Shown here in pieces: positions 11,090 to 21,239 of a DNA stretch of 64,000 nt (position 1 is the stretch's first letter; the number at the start of each line of letters is the position of its first letter). The stretch is from Bryum argenteum (Eukaryota > Streptophyta > Bryopsida > Bryales > Bryaceae): contig CM073321.1 in the NCBI GenBank assembly GCA_037043015.1, forward strand, positions 11,540,001-11,604,000, in the 5' to 3' direction. Both the position numbers and the translations under genes were made by a program. The notes beneath the pieces are model-generated. The model saw only the letters and a list, made by a program, of their open reading frames with translations. It made no database searches and had not been told where the DNA came from.

Positions 11090-12278
11090 CTTTCGGAACT
11101 CAAAATGTCGTCCTTCTTGGATGGCGGCCTGTTGCATGTCTTTGGAAAGCTCTAGACTAGAGCTTTCCAAAATGCTAGGGCTCCTGAGGAGGAAAGCAAT
11201 GCTTTAGGAGATATGGCTCTCCAAAGCATCAGGACTTCGGGACTCCGGGACTGCTGCCTCTCGGGACTCCCGAATGTTTAGAGGAGCATAGCTCCCACAT
11301 GGAAGCTTGGATTGGGACAGGTAAGGAGTCCATCGACATCTACTCAAAGAGTAGATGTCGAAAATGAGCTTGCACGTCCCATTAGGATCACTGAGCTACA
11401 AGTTAGCCCGTGAAGAAGATACGGCCCGTTTTTGAGGCTAAGGCAAAAACGGGTGGTCTTCCAAAACAAAAGTGTGTCACGAAAGGCCCCTCAACACAAG
11501 AGGGGGGGGCTACCGAAGACTCCAGAGAGTACTATGAGGAGGGGTGGTCTCCCTCCTCACTTGCACATGGTGCCTTGAGGAGCCGGGGTGGCTCCAAGGG
11601 GTGAGGCTTGGGATGGGGCCTCACTCCCGCACCTTGTGGAAAGTAGAGAGTGCTTTGGAGCCTCTCTAAACATGGGGTTGGGAAGTGTCCCTCTCCAAGT
11701 TAGTCCCCGTGATAAGTAGTGCCGGTTCCCGGGAGTGACCGGGAATGGCTCACGAAGGTGAGGCATGGAAAGAAAGCCTCACTTCTACATCTTGGGCATT
11801 GTGGGATGCTCTTGAGCATCCTGCAACATTGGGTTGGAAAGAGTCCCGCTCCAAACTAGTCCCCGGGAAAACTAGTGCCGGATTCCGGGAGGATTTCCGG
11901 CAAAGTCCCGAATGGGGTGAGAAATAAGAGTGGAAGGGGACTAGTGGGAAGTTGGAAAATGGATAAGGGCGGTTAGCTCCGGGGGTGATTAGTAGCACCC
12001 TTGGGAGCTTGGACATGTGTGGAAGGCCGCCCCATGCCACCAAGTGGCATGCCCATGTGTTTTGTGGGAGTTCCGGTTTACGGGTTCCGGGTAATGAGTT
12101 GGGGGAGTCAAGGTGGGTTGGACACCTTGACTAGAAATGGTGCTATTATTGTGTGTGCTTGGCATGTGCAGTGTTAGCTAAGTTGTGGCCGGTTGCTACC
12201 AACAAAGTAAGCCGTGATTCCGCTACCAAGTAAGGCTTACTTGAAGAAAAAGAGTTGGGAGTAATTAGGGCCGCGACA
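11090..12278 (+). mobile_element. 5'-truncated chromovirus LTR (same family as element A)
   Basis: From TTTCGGAACTC (11091) to GCGACA (12278) this matches the 3' LTR of element A (from about 36,139 to 37,326), including its U5 variant. The hairpins at 11,140-11,175 and 11,334-11,365 are conserved. The first 300 bp of the LTR, the partner LTR and any internal region are absent. It is nested inside the hAT element and therefore younger than, or moved with, that insertion. Confidence 0.85.
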
Positions 12279-12282
12279 GGTA

Positions 12283-12508
12283 CGCCGGGCCGGTCGCCGG
12301 TCGCCGGTCGCTCGGATTAGTCGGCCAACCGGTCGCTGGTCGCTCGGATCGGTCGGCCGGCATCGGCGGCCCCGATCGACCGATCAGCCGTGCGACCCCG
12401 ATCGGTTGTACAGGCCGGTCGCCAGCCGCTCGATCGCCAATGTGACGGCTGCCGTTCGGGATCGGACGGCTAGTGCCAGCTGGCCAATGGCGTCCGATCA
12501 CCGGTCGG
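12283..12508. repeat. GC-rich CGGTCGC block with 32-nt units, upstream of second hAT gene
   Basis: GGTCGCTCGGAT recurs at 12306 and 12338, 32 nt apart, the same period as the array at 1,361-1,521. Further CGGTCGGCC and CGATCGG variants continue to the TATA box. Starts immediately after the LTR end. Confidence 0.75.
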
Positions 12509-12517
12509 CATAAATAG
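12509..12517 (+). promoter_or_regulatory. TATA box of the second hAT-carried gene
   Basis: CATAAATAG lies directly at the end of the GC block and about 145 bp before the ATG at 12656, repeating the block-TATA-ORF order seen at 7,370-7,874. Confidence 0.5.
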
Positions 12518-12655
12518 GAGGGGAGGGGCTCATTCTCCCTCACTCTGGTGAATGGGCTGTACGTTGTGGCTTTTTTTAAAGCTGCATCAACTGCGTTGCT
12601 CAGAGTCCGCGTCTTTCACGGACGCCCACACTGTGCATACTTGTCGCTGCTGAAA

Positions 12656-13873
12656 ATGGCGCCGAAGTTTTCACGTTCGAGGGGCGAGGCCAAGTCTCCA
12701 CCACCAAAGGACGACCCTCCATAAATGGATTGGGAAGCATGGAGTGACCCAAACTGTGTTGCAGAGCCGGGTTTGCGAGAGGAGATGGCAGACATTTGGA
12801 ATTGCACCATGTGCAAGAAGTACGCGAAGATGTATCACATAATGAAGTTATGGCCGCGTCACGAAGCAGAGAAATATGGTCCTCGTCGTGAAGGCCCAGT
12901 GAAGAGTTGCAAGAGCGACCATTTTGCGCACAGATATCACGAAGTCACAATTGCAGTTGGAATCAAGAACACAAGGGCAGAATTGATGTTGTATTCTTCC
13001 ATGGCCATGGTGTGGGCTGAAATAGTCCTTCACAAGGATATTGACTGGACCACTGTGATAGGTTTGAACGTGCATTTATTGGATCGCACCAACCAATTCA
13101 TTCCAACAAATTGGATGGGACCAAGCGATTGTTATACTACTTATTCAGAACGTTCAGTTGATATGGATGCCCAACTTCAACAACATGGAACTCCAAGGGC
13201 ATATGGGGGCACTAACCAAAACTCAAACCATAACGATCGTCAAGCACCAGTATCCTTTGGCACAAGAAGTGAGGGGTATTACCATGGTAACCACCAATTC
13301 AGTACTCCTATGAGTTATATGCCACCGCATCTACAAAACACGTACGGAGTCGAACGCGAGTACGGTAGAGGTGGATGTAGTTCGAACTACCCATCTCCAA
13401 TGTATACAGGAGGTACACATGGTTTAGGAGGTGAGCGGGGAAGCGAATCCAATGCTCAATGCAACTCAAGTCCAACTCATCCTATAAACCCATACAATCG
13501 TGGGAACCAATACGGTACAACATTCGGAAGTCCCTAGTACCGTAGGCCATTATACCCGAAAGAAACATACGAGTATGGAGGTCAATATGATAGAAGATCA
13601 GACATTGTTGGCTACACAAATTATGGATATGGTCAGAATGCATACGGAAGTAACGACATGCCTTCAGCACCTTTACTATCTCTTGAGGACGAAGAGGCGA
13701 GGTACCAACGAGATCTCCAACAAGCCACACTTCTAAGTCTGCAGGAATACATTGAACAGCTTGAAGCCGAAAGAAACTTTAGGCAAACTTACTTGTTAGG
13801 AGAATCTTCTCGAGGACCACCTTCTTACGGCGCTGCGCCAAGTCGTAAACACGATGATGAAGAATCGGATTAA
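12656..13873 (+). pseudogene. Second hAT-carried gene, Gly/Tyr/Asn-rich protein, two in-frame stops
   Basis: A single frame from ATG 12656 (MAPKFSRSRGEAKS) to TAA 13871-13873, about 405 codons, is broken by TAA 12722 and TAG 13535. The N-terminal third has WNCTMCKKYAK (C-x2-C) and a later SCKSDHFAHRYHEV, possibly a zinc finger. The middle is low-complexity in Gly, Asn, Tyr and Ser. The end is a charged coiled-coil-like segment (DEEARYQRDLQQATLLSLQEY). I do not recognise the family. Its place inside the hAT ends, behind the same kind of GC block and TATA box as the transposase, suggests an element accessory protein, perhaps a DNA-binding partner (inference). Confidence 0.5.
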
Positions 13874-14589
13874 GAATGACAAATCATCATACATAGTGTC
13901 ATTATAGTGAAGGTTATGTAGTTTTTTGCAACGGATAATGTCTACACCATCATAGCCTTGCTAGGGGCCAATTTTGAGGATCCTGAAATTCATATTTTGT
14001 TTGTCATGGATTATCCGAATATCGGACTATATCATTATATATTAATATACTATGCAATTTATTATTTCAAGGATTTTATCGCGATGTTTTGTATTTTTAC
14101 TATGAGTTCACTTGGTGGTAATAATTTCTTTTGTTTGGCTTTAAGCCTTTTTTCACAGTCTCACACTCTCACCTAACATATGATATGCTCATCAATTCAT
14201 ACAAAAAAAAGGCATATGTAAGAAAATTCATATTATGCTTGACTTGACTTCGGACAAACCATTAATATCGCAACTACGCAAGGTTGATAAAATGAAGAAG
14301 TTTCACAATTCATTATATATTCTCAAATATTGTTCATGAAGATTTGGAGATATTTCTATTGAAGGTATTAAGTACTAAAATCAAATAACAAACAATGGAG
14401 AAAAAGTCATTCATTGGAATCATTGCAAGGTATATATAAACAAGAATGTACTTGAAGCCGATACATATAGAAGGCATGTAATACAATTGACTACAAAAAA
14501 TTTGCCTACATCTACATGAGGACTTCAATGAAGAATCTAAAATGCTAATAAAGCCGCAAGAACTAAAACAGATGCGCAAAACTTATTTA
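13874..14589. other. AT-rich non-coding part of the hAT element
   Basis: No domain-bearing ORF. A 72-codon plus frame and an 81-codon minus frame are AT-rich and featureless. Confidence 0.5.
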
Positions 14590-14911
14590 CTAGTCATACT
14601 TGGTGCGATAATGATCATTTGGCACCGGCCACTGGAATGATTCAATGAAGCGGTTGACAACGTGGGTCAGCGTATACTTTGCATCAGCCACCATCTCCAA
14701 GTATTGGTCAAAAGCATTTGCCACGTCTTGATTTGACCACCGGTCAGGCCCCCTTGTACTTTGGCAGTTCTCGTAGGCCGTCGATATCCTCTTCTTGAGG
14801 ATTCGCTGTGCTATCCGTGCCGTAGCAAACTCCTCCGAAGCGCAATCAAAAAGGGGATTAACGTCAATGTCATCACTCCGTTTGTACAAGTACGCCACCC
14901 GAGGATCCCTG
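14590..14911 (-). CDS. Uninterrupted ORF next to the hAT right end, unrecognised
   Basis: A minus-strand frame of about 107 codons runs from the element end to TAG/TAA at 14,590 without a stop. It is rich in charged and aromatic residues (FDCASEEFATARIAQRILKK; VVNRFIESFQWPVPNDHY). The frame continues outward through the TIR into MULE sequence, so the true 5' end is unclear. It has no stops, unlike its neighbours, and could be a C-terminal exon of a captured or hAT-encoded protein. No function is assigned. Confidence 0.4.
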
Positions 14912-15826
14912 GTTCCAACTGCACCCATTGTGCGTGTCACTGAAGTCCAAGAAGATGATTGTGAGAAAGGAAAATGGCATATTCGTCATGTTCCTGCAAA
15001 TAGGAATCCGACTAGTATTGGAAACCGGAGCACGTCAAAGCAATGCCAGCAAAAGATCAGTGGGCCAGTAGGCCCAACACCAACATTCCATGGGACTCGT
15101 CACGATCGCCCGAAGAACCTTGACGTCAAGCACTTTTTCTACTTCTGTCCAGATGATCTGAACAGGTGTGTTAAAGGCCCCCGCAGAAGGTGGATTACGA
15201 ATTTAATTATATATGTCCCAACGGTTTGGCCTGTTCAGAAAGGAACAAATCTAACTATGCGTGAGGTCTTGGCACTTCAATAAGCGGGATTCCAGCTACA
15301 ACAAAAACGACCAATGCCGATGGAGCGTCAGTTTGGATATAACGTTGCCATTGCGGATCAAATTGAAAGCATCCCAATCCCAACACAACCGGATAAGTAC
15401 ATGACGGTGCGCAACGACAAATCCTGCAAGCGTTTCGTTACTCGTAAGAACTTGAAGAAGCAGCTCGCAAGGTGGGAGTCGACAACGCTTCTACACGCAA
15501 AGATGGCCCGGATCACCTTTATTCCTAGCCCGCGTGTTGGAGCAGTCGTTGATATGAAATCAACGAGCGGGTGAAAGGCAGCGGAGTACAAATTTACAAT
15601 AGGATCATTCCCTAGCTGCACTTGTATTGATTTCACAGATATGGCATTGCACCACAAAGGGCGTGGAGGATGGTATAACTGCAAGCATCTATGCTACATT
15701 TTCCTAATGGTTTGTGGATTCCGACTCCAAGACGACCACCTCGTGACCGCCCACACCTTAATCTTCAACGAGATAAAGCGCATACTACTTGCAGGGATTT
15801 TGGATAGGATCCCGGTACGAAATTAG
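14912..15826 (+). pseudogene. MULE-type transposase, SWIM zinc-finger (3') part
   Basis: Continues exon two of the MULE after the hAT insertion, in frame from codon 14918. It has VKHFFYFCPDDLNRCVKGPR, GTNLTMREVLALQ and GYNVAIADQIES, then the SWIM zinc-binding pattern C-x-C...C-x-H: Cys codons at 15617 and 15623, Cys at 15680, His at 15686 (SCTCIDF ... NCKHLCYIF). TAA 15281 (expected Gln) and TGA 15572 (expected Arg or Trp) interrupt it, and the natural stop is TAG 15824. SWIM domains bind DNA or protein and are the usual C-terminal part of MULE transposases. The split position and shared frame tie this piece to 6,005-7,250. Confidence 0.75.
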
Positions 15827-16458
15827 TAGTTCTTGTTCACAAAGGTCCACGTCACAGCCTTTGGTGTCTAGACTACCAAAGTGGTTTAACCAACATCCCA
15901 CTTTTAAAAAAGAATGTTGTGACTTCCGATTTCCTTAATCATGAACATAGCTCACAAACATTTTGGATGCACTACCTCTTATCTTGAGTTCTGTTTTGTT
16001 GTTCAACTTCAACCCTCGCTCACTCTCACTGTGTTCACCCTCGCTTACTCTCACAGTCTCACTCTGTTCACCCTCTCTCACTCTCACTTTGTTCACCCTT
16101 GCTCACTCTCACCTTCATTTTCTTCAACTTCTACCCTCGCTCTAACAACTAACGTCACCGTTAGAAGCATAACCCCGTCACGGGTATCTTACCCCTCGCA
16201 CACCCTCCTTGCATGCTACGGCGCACCATGTCTAGCACGGCGGGCACGCCCGTGTGTGGAATGCGCCCCCGCCTGCACAGTGCACTTGCCCCCGCGTGAA
16301 ATGAGGACGAGCTATACCATTCTAGTTCATCGGCGACCACCTCTACGGCCACAAACGATAACTTCTTCACACGGTCATGGGTTTATGCAATGAACCCCCG
16401 ACCCTATGGCTGTCGCCTTCTATATTGATGATTTCAATGTACTCTGCTTAATTTCCAC
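15827..16458. repeat. Non-coding stretch with CTCACTCTCAC...GTTCACCC minisatellite
   Basis: TTCACCC recurs at 16034, 16067 and 16092 within C/T-rich CTCACTCTCAC units (about 16,005-16,120). The rest has no recognisable gene. Confidence 0.6.
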
Positions 16459-16548
16459 TCAAAAATCTGGTCATTGCTCTTGAAAATCTGTCCATTGCTC
16501 GTGAAAATCTGCTCACTGCTCACCACTCACTGCTCACCGCACGCAACC
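16459..16548 (-). repeat. Inverted copy of the 1,882-1,975 minisatellite, candidate right TIR
   Basis: Read on the minus strand it starts GCGTGCGGTGAGCAGTGAG and continues with GAGCAATGGACAGATTTTC units, parallel to 1,882-1,975 on the plus strand. The pair could be the MULE termini. Outer flanks show no clear 9-bp duplication. Confidence 0.5.
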
Positions 16549-16566
16549 ACACCACCTTGGGGGAAC

Positions 16567-19500
16567 ATGATGCCGGGACATGGGTCCGACTTGGCAGTTG
16601 AGAAGGCCGTTGACAAAGCAAAGAATGTCGACCTCCTTATAAGCGATAAGCCCTTCGGCTAACCGGAAGGGGAGGAGGATTACGTCGCCATATCCCTGCG
16701 GGGGGGAAAGTGCATGGAGGAAGTCTGCAAAACGAGCGCTGTGAAGTATGGCATGATCTTCACTGGGTCACTTCCTGCGCACTTGGAGGAGTTTATGGAT
16801 TCCTGGGAGATGCCCAGGGGGGCGCAGCACGCGGCGAATAAGTTCCTCACCAATGCTGTGGTGGCCGCAAAGAAGCAGAAGAAGAAGGCCAGTTCCGCTT
16901 GAAAGAGGAAGGATTCAGGTGCCGCTGACAACGCGGTTGTCAACATTGTGGATCTTCCCGTTGTAGCTAGGGAGAGCAGTTGCCAGAGAAAGAAGTCGAG
17001 GTCCAAGGTGGTAGAGCTCACTCTGGACAAGGCGCTTGAGAGAGGAAATCGCATGTCAAGAAAGACAAGTGATGTCGAAATCGACGCCATCTACGAAGCG
17101 TTGGAGAAGGACTTGAGCTCTTCATTCCCCTACAAGAAACGGCGGCTTGTTAGGGTAATTTCGTCCAAGAAGCTGCACATCACACCGGTCAAACTGAAGT
17201 ACCGGAGGATTGCCAAGGAGCGTCTAGGTCAGGTGCAATAAGTTTTCTTTTTGCTTTACCCATTAATGTATCGGCTGCCAGCCGATACACTCTGCTGATC
17301 TTATATTATTAGTGAATTGTTACTACTCCTTAACCCACTTCAGTATCGGCGGGCGGTCGATACAGATTTCTGCTGACGTTCTGATGTCTTGCTTGTCTGT
17401 ATCAGGTGAAGGCCATATACAAAGGCTACGGTGCTATCCGGAAGAAGCCTCAGATTCACGGAATTCCTTTAAAGCGAAAACCCCTCGCAACGGATTTTGG
17501 TATAGATGCGGTCATTGACTACGTGCCCGGTGAGAACAACACGCACACTATGCCCGACGGTACGAAAGTTCTATGGTGGGAGAACCCATCTACTCACTGG
17601 TACATCATCGAGGGGCAGCGCACCGTCACAACTTGTCGGGAGCTGGCTGACACATTCCCAAAGGGTTGGAATGCTCGGAGGGAACTTCTAGAGTTTGAAG
17701 TCATCATTGTCTACAGCACAGATTCGCGGCAGCTAGTTCGTGTCTCCAACGCCCTTAACCTTAACATCGAGAAGAAGGTTGCAAGGGAGACGTTTTGATC
17801 CTGAACTGAGCTCGGGCGCAGAGCATGGATCCGTGCTGGTCGTCCGCTACCCCACCGTAAAGGCGGAAAGAGCTCCAAGGAGTACAAGGTATGGCTCTTT
17901 CTTGATATCGATTGGGGGCCAATTCCTTCTCGCTATTTTCTTGTTGCCTCGTCTTACTTCCTCTTTTGATTTGTATCGGTCGCCGGCCAATACAGTAAAT
18001 GTTCATCTGTTACTGTTCTAACATTCCTTGATCGCTGCAGCTTGCGAAGGCACAAGTGATGGCGCACTTCGTGTCCGAGAAGTCAACTAGTAAGCTTCCT
18101 CTCGTCTTCGCCAATGAGGAGGCGTGGAATAGCTAGATCGAAGTGTTCAACGCTTGGGAGGCCAGAGAGCTGATCGCCGATGACGACAGTGAGTCTAATG
18201 TCGTTCCCCGCCTGCCATTGACGGAGATCACGAAGTCAGCTCTGGTTCCGACGCTTGGGCTACGAGACTCCGACCTCATCAGCCTCGCGAAGGAGATTCT
18301 CGGTCGAAAAGTCTGCATCAAGTCAAACAGCTTGATAAAGGATATGCTTACGCTGCAGGACTGGTGCCGCAACAAGAAGCTCGATCGAGTTATCATGAAC
18401 GAGCTCATGTGGAAGTTGAAGGGCCACGCACTACCTTGCAAAGACGCAAACTGGGTCCCTTACACCGATGAAATGTAGGACGAGCTTGCTCGCGAGAAGA
18501 ACTCGACGCTCGACCTCGTCCAAAATATTTAGACAGACCTAAAGAAGGTCACGGCCGGGAACGAGTCGCTAATGGGTCGTGTGAATGCAATTAATCCCAC
18601 CGCCGATAAGTCCAAGAACGTAATCACGCCAGCAATCTTCTTTGAAATTGTGAAGACTTACACCACCGTTCACGTTGCGGGAAGGGGGGCGTCAACCAGG
18701 GACTGCCTCACGTACGTCTGCAAGAGTGTTGACGCCATCAAGGATGTCCTTGCCATCACCGAGGACGCCACCCAGCATGCTGTTATCACCACGGACCCCA
18801 GGGTATTTGTGCTTTTCTGCTACACGCCGTTTGGGTTCTGTTGTTGTTAGCCGGTCCGAACTCTTTGCTATTGTAAAGACCGCTATCGTCGACACTGAGG
18901 GCATCGCATTTGAGCTGAGCGAGGATGATGAAGAGGACGACACTTGGATTAAGCCGGACATTCCGGTGCCGATGTTCTTTATCGGCACCTTGAAACAGCG
19001 GAATCTACTCGCTTCTATTTGGCGCTGTGCTACGGCAACGTGGGCTGCGCATTCGGTTGACTACAAGCCCTCTGCGCGCGCTGGCTTCAAGAAGTTTGAG
19101 CTGGACGCTTCTCCGCTCGTCACGTTGTCGATCACCTATCCAAAGACTCGGTCAGACAACCGCATCTTCAGGGTCTTCAAGAAATTCACTGGAATTCAGA
19201 AGCCTATCGACTGGTTCCAGGAGTGCCCGGAAGGAGTTGTCGACTGGAATGGTGGTTGCTGTGGAGTCGATCACGTTACGCTGGAGAAGTTTTTGAAACC
19301 AGTTCTCCGCACGAAGCAGGCAACCCTCATCAATATCTGGGGTCGTGGAAACATCACCGAGATTGCACTGATAACTTTCACGCCGCTTTCTTTTTGAGTG
19401 TCTGTACTTATCGGCTGCCGGCCGATACATTCCTAACTGTTGGTTTTTTTATTACTCAGAGGACTGGCAGACCAGTTTTGGAGTTTGTCCAGTCTCTAGA

Positions 19501-19932
19501 GGACGTTAAGATGGCGGAGGATCGGGTTATGGGAATGAACCTGGACCGGGTCGTTTTTCCTATTTTGTCTTCTGAAGGTAGCCCTGATGCTGGTGGCCGC
19601 GATTCTTACCCATCCACGTAGAGGAGAGGCATATTTGCTGGCGGCCGACATTCTTCTGAGGACGTTCAAATGGACGAAGCGGTTGATCTGGACTCCGCAC
19701 CTCAAGCGACTGCTGCACCCGGATTGGATGTATCGGCCAACGGCCGACAGGATGACGAGGCCGGATCTCCGACACCAATGGAGCCGGCTGGATGTCCTGT
19801 CACGCCGGGGAAGAACATCAGCGTCTCAGCCGTCTCTACCGCGAGTTCTAGCTCCCGTGGTGACTCCGTCCATGACGACCGTTTGGTGGCCCGGGAAATT
19901 GATGCTTTGGCGGCTGTTGCGGACGGCAACTC
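16567..19932 (+). pseudogene. Spliced gene with ParB-like motif, decayed
   Basis: Exons inferred from phase and splice signals: 16567-17232, 17406-17888, 18041-18802, about 18851-19370, and 19460 onward. The 17233-17405 and 17889-18040 introns are clean GT..AG. The 18803-18850 intron is only 48 nt and joins off by one base. The donor near 19,371 reads ATAACT instead of GTAACT. In-frame stops include TAA 16660, TGA 16900, two TGA near 17,796-17,805, TAG 18134, TAG 18476, TAG 18530 and TAG near 19,619. Exon two carries WYIIEGQRTV, which fits the ParB/Srx-like D/E-G-Q-x-x signature, followed by EFEVIIVYS and VRVSNALN. Exon four is acidic (SEDDEEDD). The gene is cut by a chromovirus LTR at about 19,932 and may continue at 21,240. 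Product and function are unknown. Confidence 0.55.
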
Positions 19933-20141
19933 AAAGATAAGACTCGACAGAGAATTGAGGGGAGACCTCAAATGGGGACCAAGAAAGACTAGAAATGAGG
20001 GGATTCCTCACAGAAGACTCAAGATGATACTGGAAGGAAGACAAGAAGAAGTAATATTGATAAGAGGAGGAATAGGTACAACTGGTGTTGAAGAGAGTGA
20101 AGAACAACGACCTTCAACTCTCTATATATACTAGGCTAGAA

Positions 20142-20419
20142 GAAACTTCCGGAGTAAGGTCCTAGAAGCTCCTATGGAACCTTCCGGAGACTCGTGGGAG
20201 CTTCCGGAATCTAGGAAGGTCAAGCGGAACCTTCCGGAAGTTTATGGAACCTTCCGGAAACAATTGGATCCTTATGGAACCTTCCGAAAGCTTAGAGAAG
20301 CTTCCGGAAACTACTAGAACTATCTGGAAGCTTGTGGAAGCTTCCGGAAACTACTAGAGCTATACGGAAGCTTGAGGAAGCTTTCGGAAACTAGTGGAAG
20401 GTTCTAGAACCTTCCAGAA
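20142..20419 (-). promoter_or_regulatory. Array of heat-shock-element-like sites in the LTR U3
   Basis: Perfect GAANNTTCNNGAA (three inverted pentamers, the classical HSE) occurs at 20227, 20247, 20297, 20337 and 20407. One-mismatch copies occur at 20142, 20177, 20277 and 20377. All lie within about 290 bp, directly upstream of the LTR TATA box when read on the minus strand. HSE-bearing LTRs are known from heat-activated plant retrotransposons such as ONSEN. Activity here is inferred only from the motif and its position. Confidence 0.65.
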
Positions 20420-20965
20420 AACTTGAACTTGCAAAATATACGGAATCTAGGAAATCTTCGAGAAATAGGGCTGATCACGGTAAACTCATGGGGTGTAGAT
20501 AATACCCAGTATGGCATGTCCGTGACATCACCCCCCCTTCAAGGAACGAGTTCCACAAGTTCCCACACAAACGAATAATAAAACATAAAACGAGAATGTT
20601 CACGTGGGTTTCACGTGGACTAGACAAAAGGAGTAAATATACGGGATACGAATACCGTGAAAATGTCGGCGCTGGCGGCAGAAAGTCGTGAGTTGTTTAC
20701 GGATACGTGGTAGAACGCAAAGCAACGGACCGGTATAAAACCATGTGGTTGGCGACTTGAGACATCGGCGAGGTGCCGCTCGCGGCCTTACCAAATTTTC
20801 GGCCGACGTGAGTTCGATGGCCTGCCCCTGTAAAACTGAGCTAGACAAGCGCGTCGTCGCCTCGTCGATACCCCCATCGTTTTGGTTCAAAGTCTCTGCA
20901 TCTGCACCTGCACCAAGAGGAAAACTTACAGACTTGGTGCCGGTGGCGATTCAGATGCATTGAAC

Positions 20966-21187
20966 CTAAACGCTTTTAGGTTTTCGAGGGTATCGGCGAT
21001 GAAACTCTTGAATTAACTCAGGAGAGTTCTTGAGGTTTGAGGCAGACTCCCAGGTTCTTTCGCTGACGTCGTAGCCCTGCCAATGCACAAGATATTCGAG
21101 TTGTCGACGGTGGATGCGAGAGTCTAGAACCTCCGAGACTTCAAATTCTTCACCGCCTTTCATCTCGATCGGTGGAGGAGGTTCTTG
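20966..21187 (-). pseudogene. Chromodomain of a Ty3/gypsy integrase (fragment)
   Basis: The translation EFEVSEVLDSRIHRRQLEYL continues VHWQGYDVSERTWESASNL and ends near RRYPRKPKSV. This has the chromodomain layout: the E-V-x-x-I/V-L strand, Y-L-V-x-W-x-G-Y, and T-W-E. In chromoviruses the domain sits at the integrase C-terminus and targets insertion to marked chromatin. The upstream integrase is missing. Confidence 0.8.
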
Positions 21188-21239
21188 AATCCGCGCTCGA
21201 CTCGCCGAATCTGCGCTCGACTCGCCGAATGAGGAGTTG

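Larger units (their letters stand above)
7251..14911 (+). mobile_element. hAT transposon inserted in the MULE, 7,661 bp with 8-bp TSD
   Basis: The element begins CAGGGAT (7251) and ends ATCCCTG (14911), a short TIR of hAT type. The flanking 8-mers are CTTCCAAC (7243-7250) and GTTCCAAC (14912-14919), a 7/8 match to the 8-bp duplication hAT elements make. Deleting the element plus one 8-mer restores the MULE reading frame exactly: codon positions 1-2 lie at 7249-7250 and position 3 at 14920. Inside are a DUF659 transposase pseudogene, a nested LTR, a second plus-strand gene, and a minus-strand ORF next to the right end. Nothing else with the element's TIR was seen in the window. Confidence 0.8.
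19933..21235 (-). mobile_element. Chromovirus 3' fragment with LTR, inserted in the gene
   Basis: On the minus strand the order is chromodomain end of the integrase (21187-20966), untranslated region, polypurine tract GAAGGGGGGG (20540-20531), then an LTR starting TGATGTCACGG at 20530. The LTR runs through the heat-shock-like array and a TATA box (TATATATAG, about 20,131-20,122) to about 19,93x, where coding sequence of the host gene resumes; its exact end is uncertain. The 5' part of the element is missing; the break near 21,190-21,230 contains a direct duplication of TGCGCTCGACTCGCCGAA. Confidence 0.75.

Noticed and set aside
14590..14940. Minus-strand 116-codon ORF as the reverse frame of the MULE
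   Set aside because: Most of it lies inside the hAT boundary rather than in MULE sequence, so it is not a MULE shadow; retained as an unrecognised ORF with low confidence.
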